From the NCBI RefSeq assembly GCF_000482465.1, contig NZ_KI519428.1, positions 208,167 to 272,166 of the forward strand: DNA of 64,000 nt, read 5' to 3'. This DNA comes from Runella limosa DSM 17973. GTDB taxonomy: Bacteria > Bacteroidota > Bacteroidia > Cytophagales > Spirosomataceae. This document shows positions 53,960 through 62,777 of the stretch, piece by piece. Each line of letters opens with the position of its first letter. Positions within the stretch are counted from its first letter, which is position 1. The notes beneath the pieces were generated by a model. That model worked only from the letters and a program-made list of their open reading frames with translations. It searched no databases and was not told the origin of the DNA. A program made the position numbers and the translations under genes.

Positions 53960-54859
53960 TTAAATCAACCGCTTGATGAGTGTTATGTCATCGCTGATGA
54001 ATTGATTATGAAGGCGTTGGTGGTCTTGGTAATTGAAGACTTGCCCATCTGCGCGGACGGTTTCGATGAGCGAAAAATCGAGCATTTCTACTAACCAGCC
54101 TGCTTGTTGTGGAGGCGTTTGGGCAACAATACCTTCCTCGGGCAGGTTTTTATCGGGAGGGCAGTACATGGCCGTGTAGCCATAATTAATGTCCACCGCT
54201 GGCGACCATTCAGCAAGCCCGACAGTTTGAGAAACAATTACGTAAGATTGGTTTTCCAAGGCCCTTGCACGCGCACCTACGTGAACGCGGGTGGCTCCTC
54301 GGATGGTTTCGGTACAGCTCGGAGCGAGAATTAATGATGCCCCTGCTGAACAAAGACGTTGGGCGCCAATGCCAAATTCGACATCGTAGCAAATTTGAAC
54401 CCCAAAGCTTCCCCAATCTCCTTCAAAAAGTGTGAGCACCTTTGGCGCAGATTGGATTCCCCATTCTTCGTCTTCAAAACGCGTCATAAAAAACTTGTCT
54501 TGATGTCCTATTAACCCCTTTGGCGAAAATACAAAAGCCCGATTGTAAGGCTTGCCATCTTCGACAACTGGAAGACTTGGAGCAACAATACAAACGTGGT
54601 ATTTACGGGCTAACTCCTCAAAAACTTGGCAAAAATCTCCTTGCAAGGCACTTAATTCAATCACTTGTTGGCGAATGTCCTGACGGATTTCGGGCGAAAG
54701 GATGCTTACTAATTCCATCGAACCGTATTCAGGAAAAAGAAGCAATTGGGTTTTTTGTTGGGCGGCTTGGGCTACCCATTTCTCGGTATGAAGCACCCAT
54801 TCGTCCCAATTTTTATGTTCGGTGATGGGGTATTGGGCGGTGGCAAGGGTGAGGGACAT
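53960..54859 (-). CDS. Carbon-nitrogen hydrolase (nitrilase superfamily)
   Basis: Protein of 299 aa with the Glu-Lys-Cys catalytic triad visible as LLFPEYGSME (Glu near residue 44), HQDKFFMTRFE (Lys near 130) and VQICYDVEFG (Cys near 168). It hydrolyses an amide or nitrile. It precedes a GNAT acetyltransferase gene on the same strand (16 bp gap), a pairing seen in many genomes, so both may act on the same amine or amide. Confidence 0.88.
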   Translation of the reverse strand: MSLTLATAQYPITEHKNWDEWVLHTEKWVAQAAQQKTQLLLFPEYGSMELVSILSPEIRQDIRQQVIELSALQGDFCQVFEELARKYHVCIVAPSLPVVEDGKPYNRAFVFSPKGLIGHQDKFFMTRFEDEEWGIQSAPKVLTLFEGDWGSFGVQICYDVEFGIGAQRLCSAGASLILAPSCTETIRGATRVHVGARARALENQSYVIVSQTVGLAEWSPAVDINYGYTAMYCPPDKNLPEEGIVAQTPPQQAGWLVEMLDFSLIETVRADGQVFNYQDHQRLHNQFISDDITLIKRLI

Positions 54860-54875
54860 TGATGAAAAAGCAATT

Positions 54876-55469
54876 TTATAAGCGATGTATCCAATAAATC
54901 ATTGGTTTTACGGTAGGCACAGTGTCTCCGAGGTCGAGCCATTCAAAGGAGCTTTGCAACGATGGCTCTTTTTCGTAGCCTCGTTTTGTCCAAAAAGCGT
55001 CGTTTGGACGGTAATCTTGGGGCTGGGCGGGGTGGTTATCGCGAACTACAGCGCAAAAACAAGTAGTGGTGAACGTACCAAAACTACGCGCGTGGGCTTC
55101 ACGTTCGTCAAAAAAACGGTGGCCTAGTCCTATTCCACGGTATGCAGGTAAGAGAATACTTTCTCCAAAATAAAAAATGGAATGAATGTCAAATCCTGCT
55201 TCTTCAAAAGGAAGGCGTACTTCGGGAGTTTCGTCGGCCAATGGAATGCAGGTGGTCGCGCCTACCATTTCGGAGCCGTCATATACCGAAAATAAAAACG
55301 AACGTTCTGAATTGGCATACGTTTGAAGGTATTCTTTTTCGTGTTCGAGGGTGCCTTCGTAGAGGTAGGGAAAATCGCGAAAAACGGTGATTCGTAATTT
55401 CCCCAGTCCTTCAAATACCGAAGCAATTTCAGCTCCGCGTTTGGTGTCAAAAGAAAGTGTTGTGTGCAT
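54876..55469 (-). CDS. GNAT family N-acetyltransferase
   Basis: Protein of 197 aa with a GNAT acetyl-CoA-binding core (SILLPAYRGIGLGHRFFDEREAHAR, containing the R-G-I-G-L-G pyrophosphate loop). It would acetylate an amine of a small molecule or protein. It is 16 bp upstream of the carbon-nitrogen hydrolase gene, so the two probably form an operon that also includes the SnoaL-like gene at 55486. Substrate unknown. Confidence 0.83.
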   Translation of the reverse strand: MHTTLSFDTKRGAEIASVFEGLGKLRITVFRDFPYLYEGTLEHEKEYLQTYANSERSFLFSVYDGSEMVGATTCIPLADETPEVRLPFEEAGFDIHSIFYFGESILLPAYRGIGLGHRFFDEREAHARSFGTFTTTCFCAVVRDNHPAQPQDYRPNDAFWTKRGYEKEPSLQSSFEWLDLGDTVPTVKPMIYWIHRL

Positions 55470-55485
55470 TTTTGTCTTTTGGTGG

Positions 55486-55884
55486 TTAAGACACTAATTT
55501 AATCCAAAGTGGTAAATTATAGTAGGTAGTAACGCGCGTGATTTTTCCCTCTTTTACTTCTAAAAATGCACCTGCGGGCAATACATATTTTTGGCCGTGG
55601 GCGGGTGGGAGACCTTCCTCTGCTTGCTTATAGGTCCCATTTACGACAAATTCGGCCGCAATTCGGGTTTCGTCTGATGATGAAAAGAAGACCATGTCAG
55701 TCAAAGTTTCGTCGTAGGCATCGTCCATTTTCTGCATAAACTCAGTGAATTTGTCATTTCCGATGCGGACTTCTCCTTGATTAGGCTCGTGCCGAACTTG
55801 GGGATGGAGCAAGTCTAACATGCCTTGCCAGTTTTTTTGATTAAAGTAGGTGTAATACTGTTGAACGATTTCTAGTGCAGTCAT
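55486..55884 (-). CDS. SnoaL-like/ketosteroid isomerase-related protein
   Basis: Protein of 132 aa with the NTF2-like fold of SnoaL-type isomerases: ALEIVQQYYTYFNQKNWQGMLDLLHPQVRHE at the start, FTEFMQKMDDAYDETL in the middle and FLEVKEGKITRVTTYYNLPLWIKLV at the end. No signal peptide. It may bind or isomerise a small molecule. It lies 16 bp from the GNAT gene on the same strand. Confidence 0.82.
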   Translation of the reverse strand: MTALEIVQQYYTYFNQKNWQGMLDLLHPQVRHEPNQGEVRIGNDKFTEFMQKMDDAYDETLTDMVFFSSSDETRIAAEFVVNGTYKQAEEGLPPAHGQKYVLPAGAFLEVKEGKITRVTTYYNLPLWIKLVS

Positions 55885-55917
55885 GTAAAATAATTAAAAT
55901 AGTTTTAACAATGGTAT

Positions 55918-56172
55918 TTAAGATGCCATGGCATAGTGATATTCGCCTGCATCATCACTTGTTTTTGCAAGATGAAGACCAAATTGAGCCATTAACTGAT
56001 CTAATCTAGACGCATGTTGTTCACGAACCCGTTTAAAGCCTTCGATAGCCAACACGTCCAATGGGTTCAATGATTGATGCCGTTCAATAGAACGATTAGC
56101 TCGGTCTATAAGGTCAAGAACATCAAAAATATCTTCTTTTAAATACTCGATTTGTGAAATGGGAGTTTCCAT
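55918..56172 (-). CDS. Small helical protein, partner of a decayed DUF6932-like gene
   Basis: Protein of 84 aa, almost all helical (ISQIEYLKEDIFDVLDLIDRANRSIER, then LDVLAIEGFKRVREQHASRLDQLMAQFGL). It starts directly after the C-terminal remnant of the upstream DUF6932-like gene (stop at 56175). Small genes of this kind usually follow DUF6932 genes, and I believe such pairs are considered toxin-antitoxin-like, but I cannot verify this. The partner is broken, so the gene may be an orphan. Confidence 0.65.
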   Translation of the reverse strand: METPISQIEYLKEDIFDVLDLIDRANRSIERHQSLNPLDVLAIEGFKRVREQHASRLDQLMAQFGLHLAKTSDDAGEYHYAMAS

Positions 56173-56174
56173 GA

Positions 56175-56497
56175 TTAGTCATCGAAATTTATTTGAATAA
56201 TTCCTTTCTCATACTTCCTGCCGTCTCTTTGAACACGTGTTTTTGAGAATAAATGTAGCCACCCTAAAGTATATCATTTGGATTTTGCTTTGAGGTTACA
56301 AAGCTTCCATCAATCCATTGATAAAAAGGTGTTTGTAGGTTGTTTTTTAAAACGTCTATAAATGCTAGATAATTATTGAAAATAGGTCTCCGTGAAGTGG
56401 ATATGGAGAAATTATCAACGAATATTTTCTCAAAACGAGCTCTATCAATGTGAATGATTTCGTAAGGGAATAAATTGCCAAATGCGTCAAAGTTCAT
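56175..56497 (-). pseudogene. Internally deleted DUF6932-like gene
   Basis: From 56497 the frame encodes 77 residues ending FYQWIDGSFVTSKQNPNDIL and a stop at 56264-56266. This is the N-terminal part of DUF6932-type proteins, where WIDGSFVTxKxxPNDI leads into the acidic nucleotidyltransferase-like centre. In another frame, 56249-56175 encodes FSKTRVQRDGRKYEKGIIQI and NFDD, like the family's C-terminus (KGII(E/K)I). About 60 central residues and the frame are lost, so this looks like a deletion remnant. Confidence 0.65.
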
Positions 56498-56575
56498 CTT
56501 TCTAAACTGCTTATTGCAAAGTAATTCATTCTTGGACGATTTTCAAATACAAAACAATAGTTCTTGCCAAACAAA

Positions 56576-56602
56576 AAGCCCCAGCGACTTTCGCTGAGGC
56601 TT
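56576..56602 (-). terminator. Terminator after the repeat-propeller gene
   Basis: Stem AAGCCCCAGCGA/TCGCTGAGGCTT with one mismatch, followed on the minus strand by a T-run. It lies 19 bp after the stop of the gene at 56622. Confidence 0.75.
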
Positions 56603-56621
56603 CCGTTGTCAATTACTTTAA

Positions 56622-57410
56622 TTAGCCTCTCGTACGGTAAAGCGTTCCGTTTTCTACTACATACAGCATTCCGTCCATGGCTACAATGAGGGTTACTTCG
56701 CTGAGTAAACCTTTTTCGCCAATTTGCTGATAAGCTCCATTTTTATCCGTTTTGAAGAGCGTTCCATCTTTTTCTACACTCCACAAATAACCTCCGTCAG
56801 CCACCATCGCAACGGTATTTGCCCAGTCCCCGACTTTTCCCACTTGTTGCCATCTTAGCAATCGTATATTGGTTTTATAGAGTGTTCCTTTTTCGACTGT
56901 CCACAAATGATTGTCCATTGATTCTAACATTTCGGCTTCGCCAAACTCGCCATTGGCTCCGATTTGCGTCCAAGTGCCATCTTTGTTGGTTTCGTAAAGC
57001 GTTCCATTGGTTTCAATGCTGTATAGCTTTCCGTTGAGAGAAACCATGCCTGCTGTTTCTTTCCAATCGCCCTGTTTCCCAACTCGTTGCCACGTACTGG
57101 CGCGTGGATTGGTGCGGTACAAGTCACCGTCTTCAACCGTCCAAATTTCGCCGTCCATGGCAACCAAGAAATTAGCATTGTCAAATTCACCTTTTGCCCC
57201 GATTTGCTCATAGTTGCCGTTTTTATCGGTTCTAAAAAGGGTTCCATTTTTCTCGATGCTGTACAAAAAACCATTCATCGCAACGACATCAAGGGTGTTT
57301 TCCCAATCCCCTTTCTTCCCAATTTGCTCCCATCGTTGCGCAAGGGCAAATTCAGTGGTGGTAAGTAGTAAACCAACCAAAACAAGCGTGTAAATAAGTA
57401 ACGTTTTCAT
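56622..57410 (-). CDS. Secreted six-repeat beta-propeller-like (tectonin-type) protein
   Basis: Protein of 262 aa with a Sec signal (residues 1-24, FALAQ). The rest consists of six repeats of about 40 residues, each opening with W/Y-x-(Q/R)-(I/V)-G-(K/A/E)-(K/Q/N/V)-G and ending (L/W)(Y/W)(S/T)(I/V)E-x-(N/G/K)-G-T-L-(Y/F)-(R/K/E)-T. The period and the W-x-x-I/V-G signature resemble tectonin/tachylectin-2 propellers, so a single six-bladed propeller is likely. It may bind carbohydrate or a surface ligand in the periplasm or outside the cell. The repeats alternate between two subtypes, indicating duplication of a two-repeat unit. Confidence 0.78.
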   Translation of the reverse strand: MKTLLIYTLVLVGLLLTTTEFALAQRWEQIGKKGDWENTLDVVAMNGFLYSIEKNGTLFRTDKNGNYEQIGAKGEFDNANFLVAMDGEIWTVEDGDLYRTNPRASTWQRVGKQGDWKETAGMVSLNGKLYSIETNGTLYETNKDGTWTQIGANGEFGEAEMLESMDNHLWTVEKGTLYKTNIRLLRWQQVGKVGDWANTVAMVADGGYLWSVEKDGTLFKTDKNGAYQQIGEKGLLSEVTLIVAMDGMLYVVENGTLYRTRG

Positions 57411-57454
57411 TAAGTATGTGAGTTTATGATTTCGGAGTCAAATGTACCAAAGAA

Positions 57455-57480
57455 AAACCCTAGTCCTTGCGAACTAGGGT
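57455..57480 (-). terminator. Terminator after the S9 peptidase gene
   Basis: Perfect stem AACCCTAGT/ACTAGGGTT followed on the minus strand by TTTTTCTTT, 30 bp after the stop codon at 57510. Confidence 0.75.
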
Positions 57481-57509
57481 TAGGTTTTCAATAAAGTGAT
57501 AGTATTGGG

Positions 57510-59993
57510 CTATTTTTCTCCTGACATTTTACCCGTTTTGGTATTTGTATTGATCGCAGAGGCATTTTTTACATACTTATCTAGCCAGCCGCCCATTTCA
57601 TGAAGCATGTGCAATAGCGATTCTTTGGCCGTATAACCGTGACTTTCGTAAGGTAAAAAGACCAATTTGGTCGTAGCGCCCATTCCTTTCAGCGCATTAT
57701 AATAACGTTCCGACTGAATGGGGAATGTCCCCGTGTTGTTGTCAGCTTCGCCGTGAATGAGCAACAACGGCGTCTTCATTTTGTCAGCATTCATAAATGG
57801 CGACATTTTGTTGTAAACATCGGGGGCTTGCCAGTAAGTACGTTGTTCGTTTTGGAAACCAAACGGAGTAAGCGTACGGTTGTAAGCACCCGAACGCGCG
57901 ATGCCTGCTTTAAATAAGTTGTTGTTAGAGAGTAAGTTAGCGGTCATAAAGGCGCCATACGAGTGGCCACCTACACCGACGCGGTTGGCGTCAACTACTC
58001 CTAAGCGTACGCCTTCGTCGATGGCAGCTTTGGCACTGGCCACCAGTTGTTCTACGTAGGTATCGTTTGGTTCTTTGTCGCCTTCACCCACGATTGGAAT
58101 GGAAGCATTTTCAAGTACGGCATAGCCCATCGTGGCAAAAGCGGCACCTGTCCAATAGCTGATACGGTTAAACTGATACGGCGAACCACTCACTTGCCCT
58201 GCGGCAGCAGCGCTTTTAAATTCGGCAGGGTATGCCCACAAAAACGTAGGCAATGGCCCGTCTTCTTTTTTGTAGCCTGGAGGCAAAAGCAAAGTTGCGG
58301 TCAAATCCACGCCATCGGAGCGTTTGTAGCGAAGTTGTTGTTTCTGAATACCTTTCCATTGCGGATAAGGATGCGGGAAAAACGTCACTTGCGTTAGCGC
58401 GGGTTCGGCAGGCTTTTTACCTTTTTTTTGTGCAGGATTTAGGTTACGGATGAAATAGTTAGGTTGTTCTTCTTGTGATTCACGTGAGGTTAGAATCAGC
58501 CCTTTTTCAGCGTTTAAAATGCTGATTGGACGCTCAAAATAAGGGGCTTCCGAACGCCAAAGACGTTTGGTTTGCTTAGTAGCTAAGTTAAATAAGTCAA
58601 CAAAAGGACGATCTCCTTCGGGCGAAGCACCTTGGCCTGTGAGGTAAATGTCGCCCGTTGGGGTAATGTCAAGTACGTACTCTCCGTATTGGTTTTTCTT
58701 TAATTCGGGCGAACCAGGATTGTTATAACGGTCTTCTGACGAACGGTCGAACAACACAACAGGGTTGGCAGGACTGCTTGGATTCACCAATTTGGTTATG
58801 GTTTTACGGGTGGCATACCAGCGTTCTGAGAAAAGGGCCGTTTGGTCATTGCCCCAGGTTACGCCGCCAAAACGGAACGCCGCCGCATAAATTTCTTTAG
58901 GCTCGCCCGTGAATGGAGCGTCTGAAGTCAAAACTACATCACGGATAGCGATTTTCTTTTTAGGGTCGCCACCGTCGCGGGCCTCTACCCAGTACAGTGT
59001 TGCGGCAGCATCGTTTCTCCAGTTGTGTCCACGCTGTCCCGAAGGCGCTGCATCAGGCCCCCAAGGCACGTTTTCGAGCAAAGGAATGTCAATTTGTGTT
59101 TTTACAAACGTCCCAGTGGTTTCGTAAATATCAACTTTTGAAGGAAAACGATTGACCGTCACCAAATACGAAAACGGACGATGAATGGTTTCTAACAAAA
59201 CATACTTACCATCTGGCGAAGGCGAAGAGGTCGCGATTACCCCAACGTTCCCAATCGGTTGTAGGCTTCCGTCGAGTCCCAGCTTCATGGCTTGTGAAGT
59301 GGCGTAATATTCAAATTGTTTTTCATCCGAAGGGTTTTTGAGCAAATCTTGGAAAGTAGCGGCTTGGGCTTTCGTTCCAAGGTTTTCTTGAATCGTAGGC
59401 CCCGTCGGAATGCGGCTGATTTCGGGCGCAGCCCCACGGCTGGCAGGAATCCCGCGAATGATAAACGATTTGCTATCAGACAACCATTGATAAGGAACTC
59501 CCAAAACGGCGTTGAGGGCAATGTCGCTTACTTTGCGAGCGGCAGCACTGTTGATGTCTAAAACGTAAAGCTCAATTTTAGAGTCGGTGGTGTTGGTAAA
59601 AGCTACCTTGGTTTCGTCGGGCGACCACTGTACGGTTGACAGTTGTGGGTTGGTGGGTAAACCAGTCACCTGCACGTCGGTGGCATTGGCAGCTACGCGG
59701 CGGAGCTTGAGGTTGTTGATAAACACGGCGCGACTAGGGCCGCTGGTGGCGGGGTTGATGCGTAAACCTGCCAATCGAAGTTCGGGCTGTGAAAGTTCTG
59801 CGATGGTGGTTGTGGAGGTGTTTCGCTCCGAGACCAGCATCCACTGCCCTTTGCTATCAACACTCACGGAAGGAGTAGGAGGGGCCGTGACCAAATCAGC
59901 TAGGTTTTTGGGAGGCAGCTGATACCCCGCATTGTCTTGAGCAAAGGCCGAAAAACCGACCAAGCATCCGACAAAGAATAGCGCTTTTTTCAT
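57510..59993 (-). CDS. S9 family peptidase (prolyl oligopeptidase-like), secreted
   Basis: Protein of 827 aa. Residues 1-18 are a Sec signal (GFSAFAQ). The N-terminal two-thirds form a beta-propeller (blocks such as VQWSPDETKVAF and SPDGKYVLLETIHRPF). The C-terminal alpha/beta-hydrolase has the triad Ser678 in GGHSYGAFM, Asp751 in HGEADNNTG and His785 in YESHGY. It resembles the glutamyl-endopeptidase or dipeptidyl-peptidase-like S9 group rather than classical Pro-specific enzymes. It would degrade peptides in the periplasm. The ATG at 59993 gives the signal peptide; the in-frame start at 60020 is less likely. Confidence 0.9.
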   Translation of the reverse strand: MKKALFFVGCLVGFSAFAQDNAGYQLPPKNLADLVTAPPTPSVSVDSKGQWMLVSERNTSTTTIAELSQPELRLAGLRINPATSGPSRAVFINNLKLRRVAANATDVQVTGLPTNPQLSTVQWSPDETKVAFTNTTDSKIELYVLDINSAAARKVSDIALNAVLGVPYQWLSDSKSFIIRGIPASRGAAPEISRIPTGPTIQENLGTKAQAATFQDLLKNPSDEKQFEYYATSQAMKLGLDGSLQPIGNVGVIATSSPSPDGKYVLLETIHRPFSYLVTVNRFPSKVDIYETTGTFVKTQIDIPLLENVPWGPDAAPSGQRGHNWRNDAAATLYWVEARDGGDPKKKIAIRDVVLTSDAPFTGEPKEIYAAAFRFGGVTWGNDQTALFSERWYATRKTITKLVNPSSPANPVVLFDRSSEDRYNNPGSPELKKNQYGEYVLDITPTGDIYLTGQGASPEGDRPFVDLFNLATKQTKRLWRSEAPYFERPISILNAEKGLILTSRESQEEQPNYFIRNLNPAQKKGKKPAEPALTQVTFFPHPYPQWKGIQKQQLRYKRSDGVDLTATLLLPPGYKKEDGPLPTFLWAYPAEFKSAAAAGQVSGSPYQFNRISYWTGAAFATMGYAVLENASIPIVGEGDKEPNDTYVEQLVASAKAAIDEGVRLGVVDANRVGVGGHSYGAFMTANLLSNNNLFKAGIARSGAYNRTLTPFGFQNEQRTYWQAPDVYNKMSPFMNADKMKTPLLLIHGEADNNTGTFPIQSERYYNALKGMGATTKLVFLPYESHGYTAKESLLHMLHEMGGWLDKYVKNASAINTNTKTGKMSGEK

Positions 59994-60065
59994 GGGTTTT
60001 AGTTGTTTGATTTGTTGCAAGTTAAATCAAATCGCCCTGCTTTGGGTCTAAAACCTACCAAAACA

Positions 60066-60095
60066 AAAAAGGAGGCGTCGAACCTCCCTTTTTTG
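60066..60095 (-). terminator. Terminator after the pentapeptide-repeat gene
   Basis: Stem AAAAAAGGAGG/CCTCCCTTTTTT with one bulged base, 19 bp downstream of the stop codon at 60114 and ending in a T-run on the minus strand. Confidence 0.75.
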
Positions 60096-60113
60096 TCGCT
60101 TTATGTTCGTCTC

Positions 60114-60893
60114 CTAACGGCTTACGTAGCGTTTGCCATTGGAATATTTAAAATCGGTAGAGCCTTCAAAGTCGGTACTTTGGAAGTCAGTGTCATTTGA
60201 GAAGTTCGTATATTTGAAGTCGGCATGACGTTGGAAACGGCCGCTTTTGAAGGATACGCCGTCGTGGAAATGAGCGTATTTGAAGTCGGCGTAGTCGCGG
60301 AAGCGAGCATTTTTGAAATATACTTGGTCGTCAAAATCCGCATACTTAAAGTTGGCATATTCGCTAAACTGATTGCCCGAAAATGACGCCTCTCCTTTAA
60401 AATGCGCGTATTTGAAATTGGCTTGCTGGCTAAATTTCGTACCCGAAAAGTTGGCAACCCGCGCAAAATTTGAATACTTAAACTCAGAATCTCCTTCAAA
60501 AGTACAGTTTTCAAACACCACGTTTTCGGTAAAATCAGTGGAATAGGTTGTACTCATTTCGCCCATCTCGATGTTGAAACCAGCGATACTTTTACGCTTG
60601 CCGTCTTTTGAGAGGTTTTTATACGCAATGACATCTCCTTTGAAAGTACAATTTCTGAATACAACGGGTACTTCGACTGTACTTTTGTATTCGTCCCAAG
60701 ACGCTTTGTTATTCTTGCGTTTTTTGTTGGATAATTCGGTTAAATCCAGTGTTCCTACAACTACGACGCCGTCGTATTGGATTTGTTGTTTTTTGTCAAT
60801 AGCCTCAAAAATGCTTTTGGCTGAAACTTCTTTTTGTGCAAAACTGACGAGAGATACGCAAAAGGCGAAAACAAAAATGGAAAGGCGTTTCAT
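60114..60893 (-). CDS. Secreted pentapeptide-repeat-like protein
   Basis: Protein of 259 aa with a Sec signal (residues 1-19, LVSFAQ). Residues 90-250 consist of A(N/D)F-type pentapeptide-like repeats in a 20-residue super-period, each including (A/S)(N/D)FKYAxF and ending in a (V/A)xFxxxxF segment, as in right-handed quadrilateral beta-helices. Secreted members of this fold are uncommon; the role may be structural or surface binding. The ATG at 60893 is chosen because it starts the signal peptide. Confidence 0.8.
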   Translation of the reverse strand: MKRLSIFVFAFCVSLVSFAQKEVSAKSIFEAIDKKQQIQYDGVVVVGTLDLTELSNKKRKNNKASWDEYKSTVEVPVVFRNCTFKGDVIAYKNLSKDGKRKSIAGFNIEMGEMSTTYSTDFTENVVFENCTFEGDSEFKYSNFARVANFSGTKFSQQANFKYAHFKGEASFSGNQFSEYANFKYADFDDQVYFKNARFRDYADFKYAHFHDGVSFKSGRFQRHADFKYTNFSNDTDFQSTDFEGSTDFKYSNGKRYVSR

Positions 60894-60974
60894 GGTTGTG
60901 TGCTTTTTAGTGTTAAAATGGCTTTTGATATAAGATGCCAAAAAGCACAGCTTGGTTGCACGGAAGCTGAAAAA

Positions 60975-61412
60975 TTATTCTTTAGCTCGCGAGCGACCAA
61001 ATAAATCGAACCGCTTTCCGAGTTGGGCTTCCATGTCACTCAATTCAATTTTGAGGGCGTGAATCGAAATCGTAATTTCCCAAATAGACAGCATAAGGGC
61101 GACAATCTGCATCAAAAGAGCCACAAAAAACAGGGCTTGGGCAAAGGGTTGGTAATGCAAATAAATGGCCAACATCGAAACCGCACTTAGCAACAGGCTG
61201 GTGACAATGATAAACTGAATGTTGCGAATAATATGCACGCGACGGTGAAGGTGCTTGATTTGATCCACGTAATTTTTGTCGGGATTTTGTCGAAATTTAT
61301 CGTGAAGCTCACGAATTAAGCTCGCAATCGCCAAATAGCGATTCGTAAAAGCAATCATCATCAACGAGACCGTTGAAAATAAAATAGCGGGAGTCGAGAT
61401 AGAAAGTTCCAT
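60975..61412 (-). CDS. DUF2721 membrane protein
   Basis: Protein of 145 aa with three membrane helices: STPAILFSTVSLMMIAFTNRYLA, IQFIIVTSLLLSAVSMLAIYL and ALFFVALLMQIVALMLSIWEI. A charged loop with RELHDKFRQNP and HLHRRVHIIRN lies between the first two. Pattern and length match DUF2721, whose function is unknown. It is divergent from the Nudix gene. Confidence 0.82.
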   Translation of the reverse strand: MELSISTPAILFSTVSLMMIAFTNRYLAIASLIRELHDKFRQNPDKNYVDQIKHLHRRVHIIRNIQFIIVTSLLLSAVSMLAIYLHYQPFAQALFFVALLMQIVALMLSIWEITISIHALKIELSDMEAQLGKRFDLFGRSRAKE

Positions 61413-61483
61413 GTAAAATGAACAAATGAGACTATGTGAGAATGAGTGATATTGTCGTACTTTGTGGCTAAATTTTGCTTCGG

Positions 61484-62155
61484 ATGAAAGAAAACGTATT
61501 TGACTCCCACAAATTTAATCTTTGGAAAGGTCGATTGTTGAAAAATGGCCTCAATATTCATCAAATTGATGAAAAATTTACCCGCCACAACCATAAAGGT
61601 GAGGCATTGTTTTCACTACTCATGCTCGATGCCACTACGCCTGAAGGTGATAAAATTCCCCCTATTTGTTTTTTAAAAGGAGAGGTGCTTTGCGTTTTGG
61701 TATGTTTGATTGATGAGCGAACGAAGGAAAAATATTTGCTTTTGGTACGTCAACGTCGTATCTGTGACGGGTCGCTTACCTACGAACATCCCGCAGGAAT
61801 GCTCGACAGCGAATCGGACGCCTACAAAGTAGCTGCCAAAGAGGTATGGGAAGAAACAGGGATTGAAGTCTCACAAAGTCAGTTGGTTAGGCTCATGGAT
61901 GCTCCTGCGTATCCTTCTACAGGTACAAGCGATGAAGCGATGTACTATTTTTATTGTGAGATTGAGCTTCCCAAAGAAAAAATTATGTCGTACGATCAGC
62001 GATTTATGGGCGAAGCCTCTGAACATGAGCGAATTGTAACTTGTGTTTTGCCATTTTTGGAAGGGCACCGACTCATCAATAACGTCAATGGTATTTTGCT
62101 TGATTTCTTATACCTAAAAGCAATCGAAGATTGGGAGTTGTTGAAGCAGTTATAA
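61484..62155 (+). CDS. Nudix hydrolase
   Basis: Protein of 223 aa. The Nudix box is GMLDSESDAYKVAAKEVWEETGI (about residues 109-131). It keeps the E-x-x-E-E-x-G-I metal ligands, but the first Glu of the consensus is shifted by one and Arg is replaced by Lys. A preceding LVRQRRICDGSLTYEHPAG fits ADP-sugar or NUDT14-like pyrophosphatases, which hydrolyse nucleoside diphosphate sugars. The ATG at 61484 is preferred to the TTG at 61475. Confidence 0.86.
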   Translation: MKENVFDSHKFNLWKGRLLKNGLNIHQIDEKFTRHNHKGEALFSLLMLDATTPEGDKIPPICFLKGEVLCVLVCLIDERTKEKYLLLVRQRRICDGSLTYEHPAGMLDSESDAYKVAAKEVWEETGIEVSQSQLVRLMDAPAYPSTGTSDEAMYYFYCEIELPKEKIMSYDQRFMGEASEHERIVTCVLPFLEGHRLINNVNGILLDFLYLKAIEDWELLKQL

Positions 62156-62220
62156 ATAGGATTGGTATGGTTTTTTACTAGTATTCATACGATATAATTA
62201 ACCAAAAATCAGATACTGCC

Positions 62221-62745
62221 ATGTCAAAAATTCACGATATCGCCGCCAAATACCAGATAACCGAAGCAACTGTACGGACGTTACTGGAAGGATTACAAAC
62301 CACAAGTGGTTTTCAAGTGCAATTCAACAGTGCCGAATTGGGAGGAATGGGGCAGTGGCAATCAGGAATGGTGATGATTGGCGACATGTTTAACGATGGG
62401 CTGAAAGCCAAAGTAGCCGCTTTGTGTGCGGAACTTGCTTCGTTTGTGCGCGAGCATCAAGCTACGCAACCCGAGGAAACAGAAAAGAAAGATGCCACAG
62501 TGGCGGCTCCCATTAAAACCATTCCTGCGACGTTCAGTGGTAGTCAAAACGAGACAAAATATGCCTATTATGCCCCTCAAAATGTGTTGCAGATTGAAGA
62601 AGAAGACAAAATAGCCCGTTACAGTACCGAAGGCTTGACCCTTTGGGGAGTTCAGCAAGCACAGGATGGGACTGGAAAAAAACTAAAATTTACCCACGCA
62701 GGAGGTACCGTTACCGTCGATGAGCTCAAACCTGCCCTAGAATAA
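62221..62745 (+). CDS. Conserved-looking protein of unknown function
   Basis: Protein of 174 aa with no signal peptide. Residues 1-80 are helical (DIAAKYQITEATVRTLLEGLQTTSGFQVQFNSAELGGMGQWQSGM), resembling a short oligomerisation or SHOCT-like segment. An acidic/Ala-rich spacer (about 84-105) leads to a beta-rich C-terminal part (YYAPQNVLQIEEEDKIARYSTEG and LKFTHAGGTVTVDELKPALE). I cannot assign a family with confidence. It lies between the Nudix and peptidase T genes, 32 bp before the latter. Confidence 0.7.
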   Translation: MSKIHDIAAKYQITEATVRTLLEGLQTTSGFQVQFNSAELGGMGQWQSGMVMIGDMFNDGLKAKVAALCAELASFVREHQATQPEETEKKDATVAAPIKTIPATFSGSQNETKYAYYAPQNVLQIEEEDKIARYSTEGLTLWGVQQAQDGTGKKLKFTHAGGTVTVDELKPALE

Positions 62746-62777
62746 CCAAGACTTTGCAAGTTTAATTTAACAAAAAT

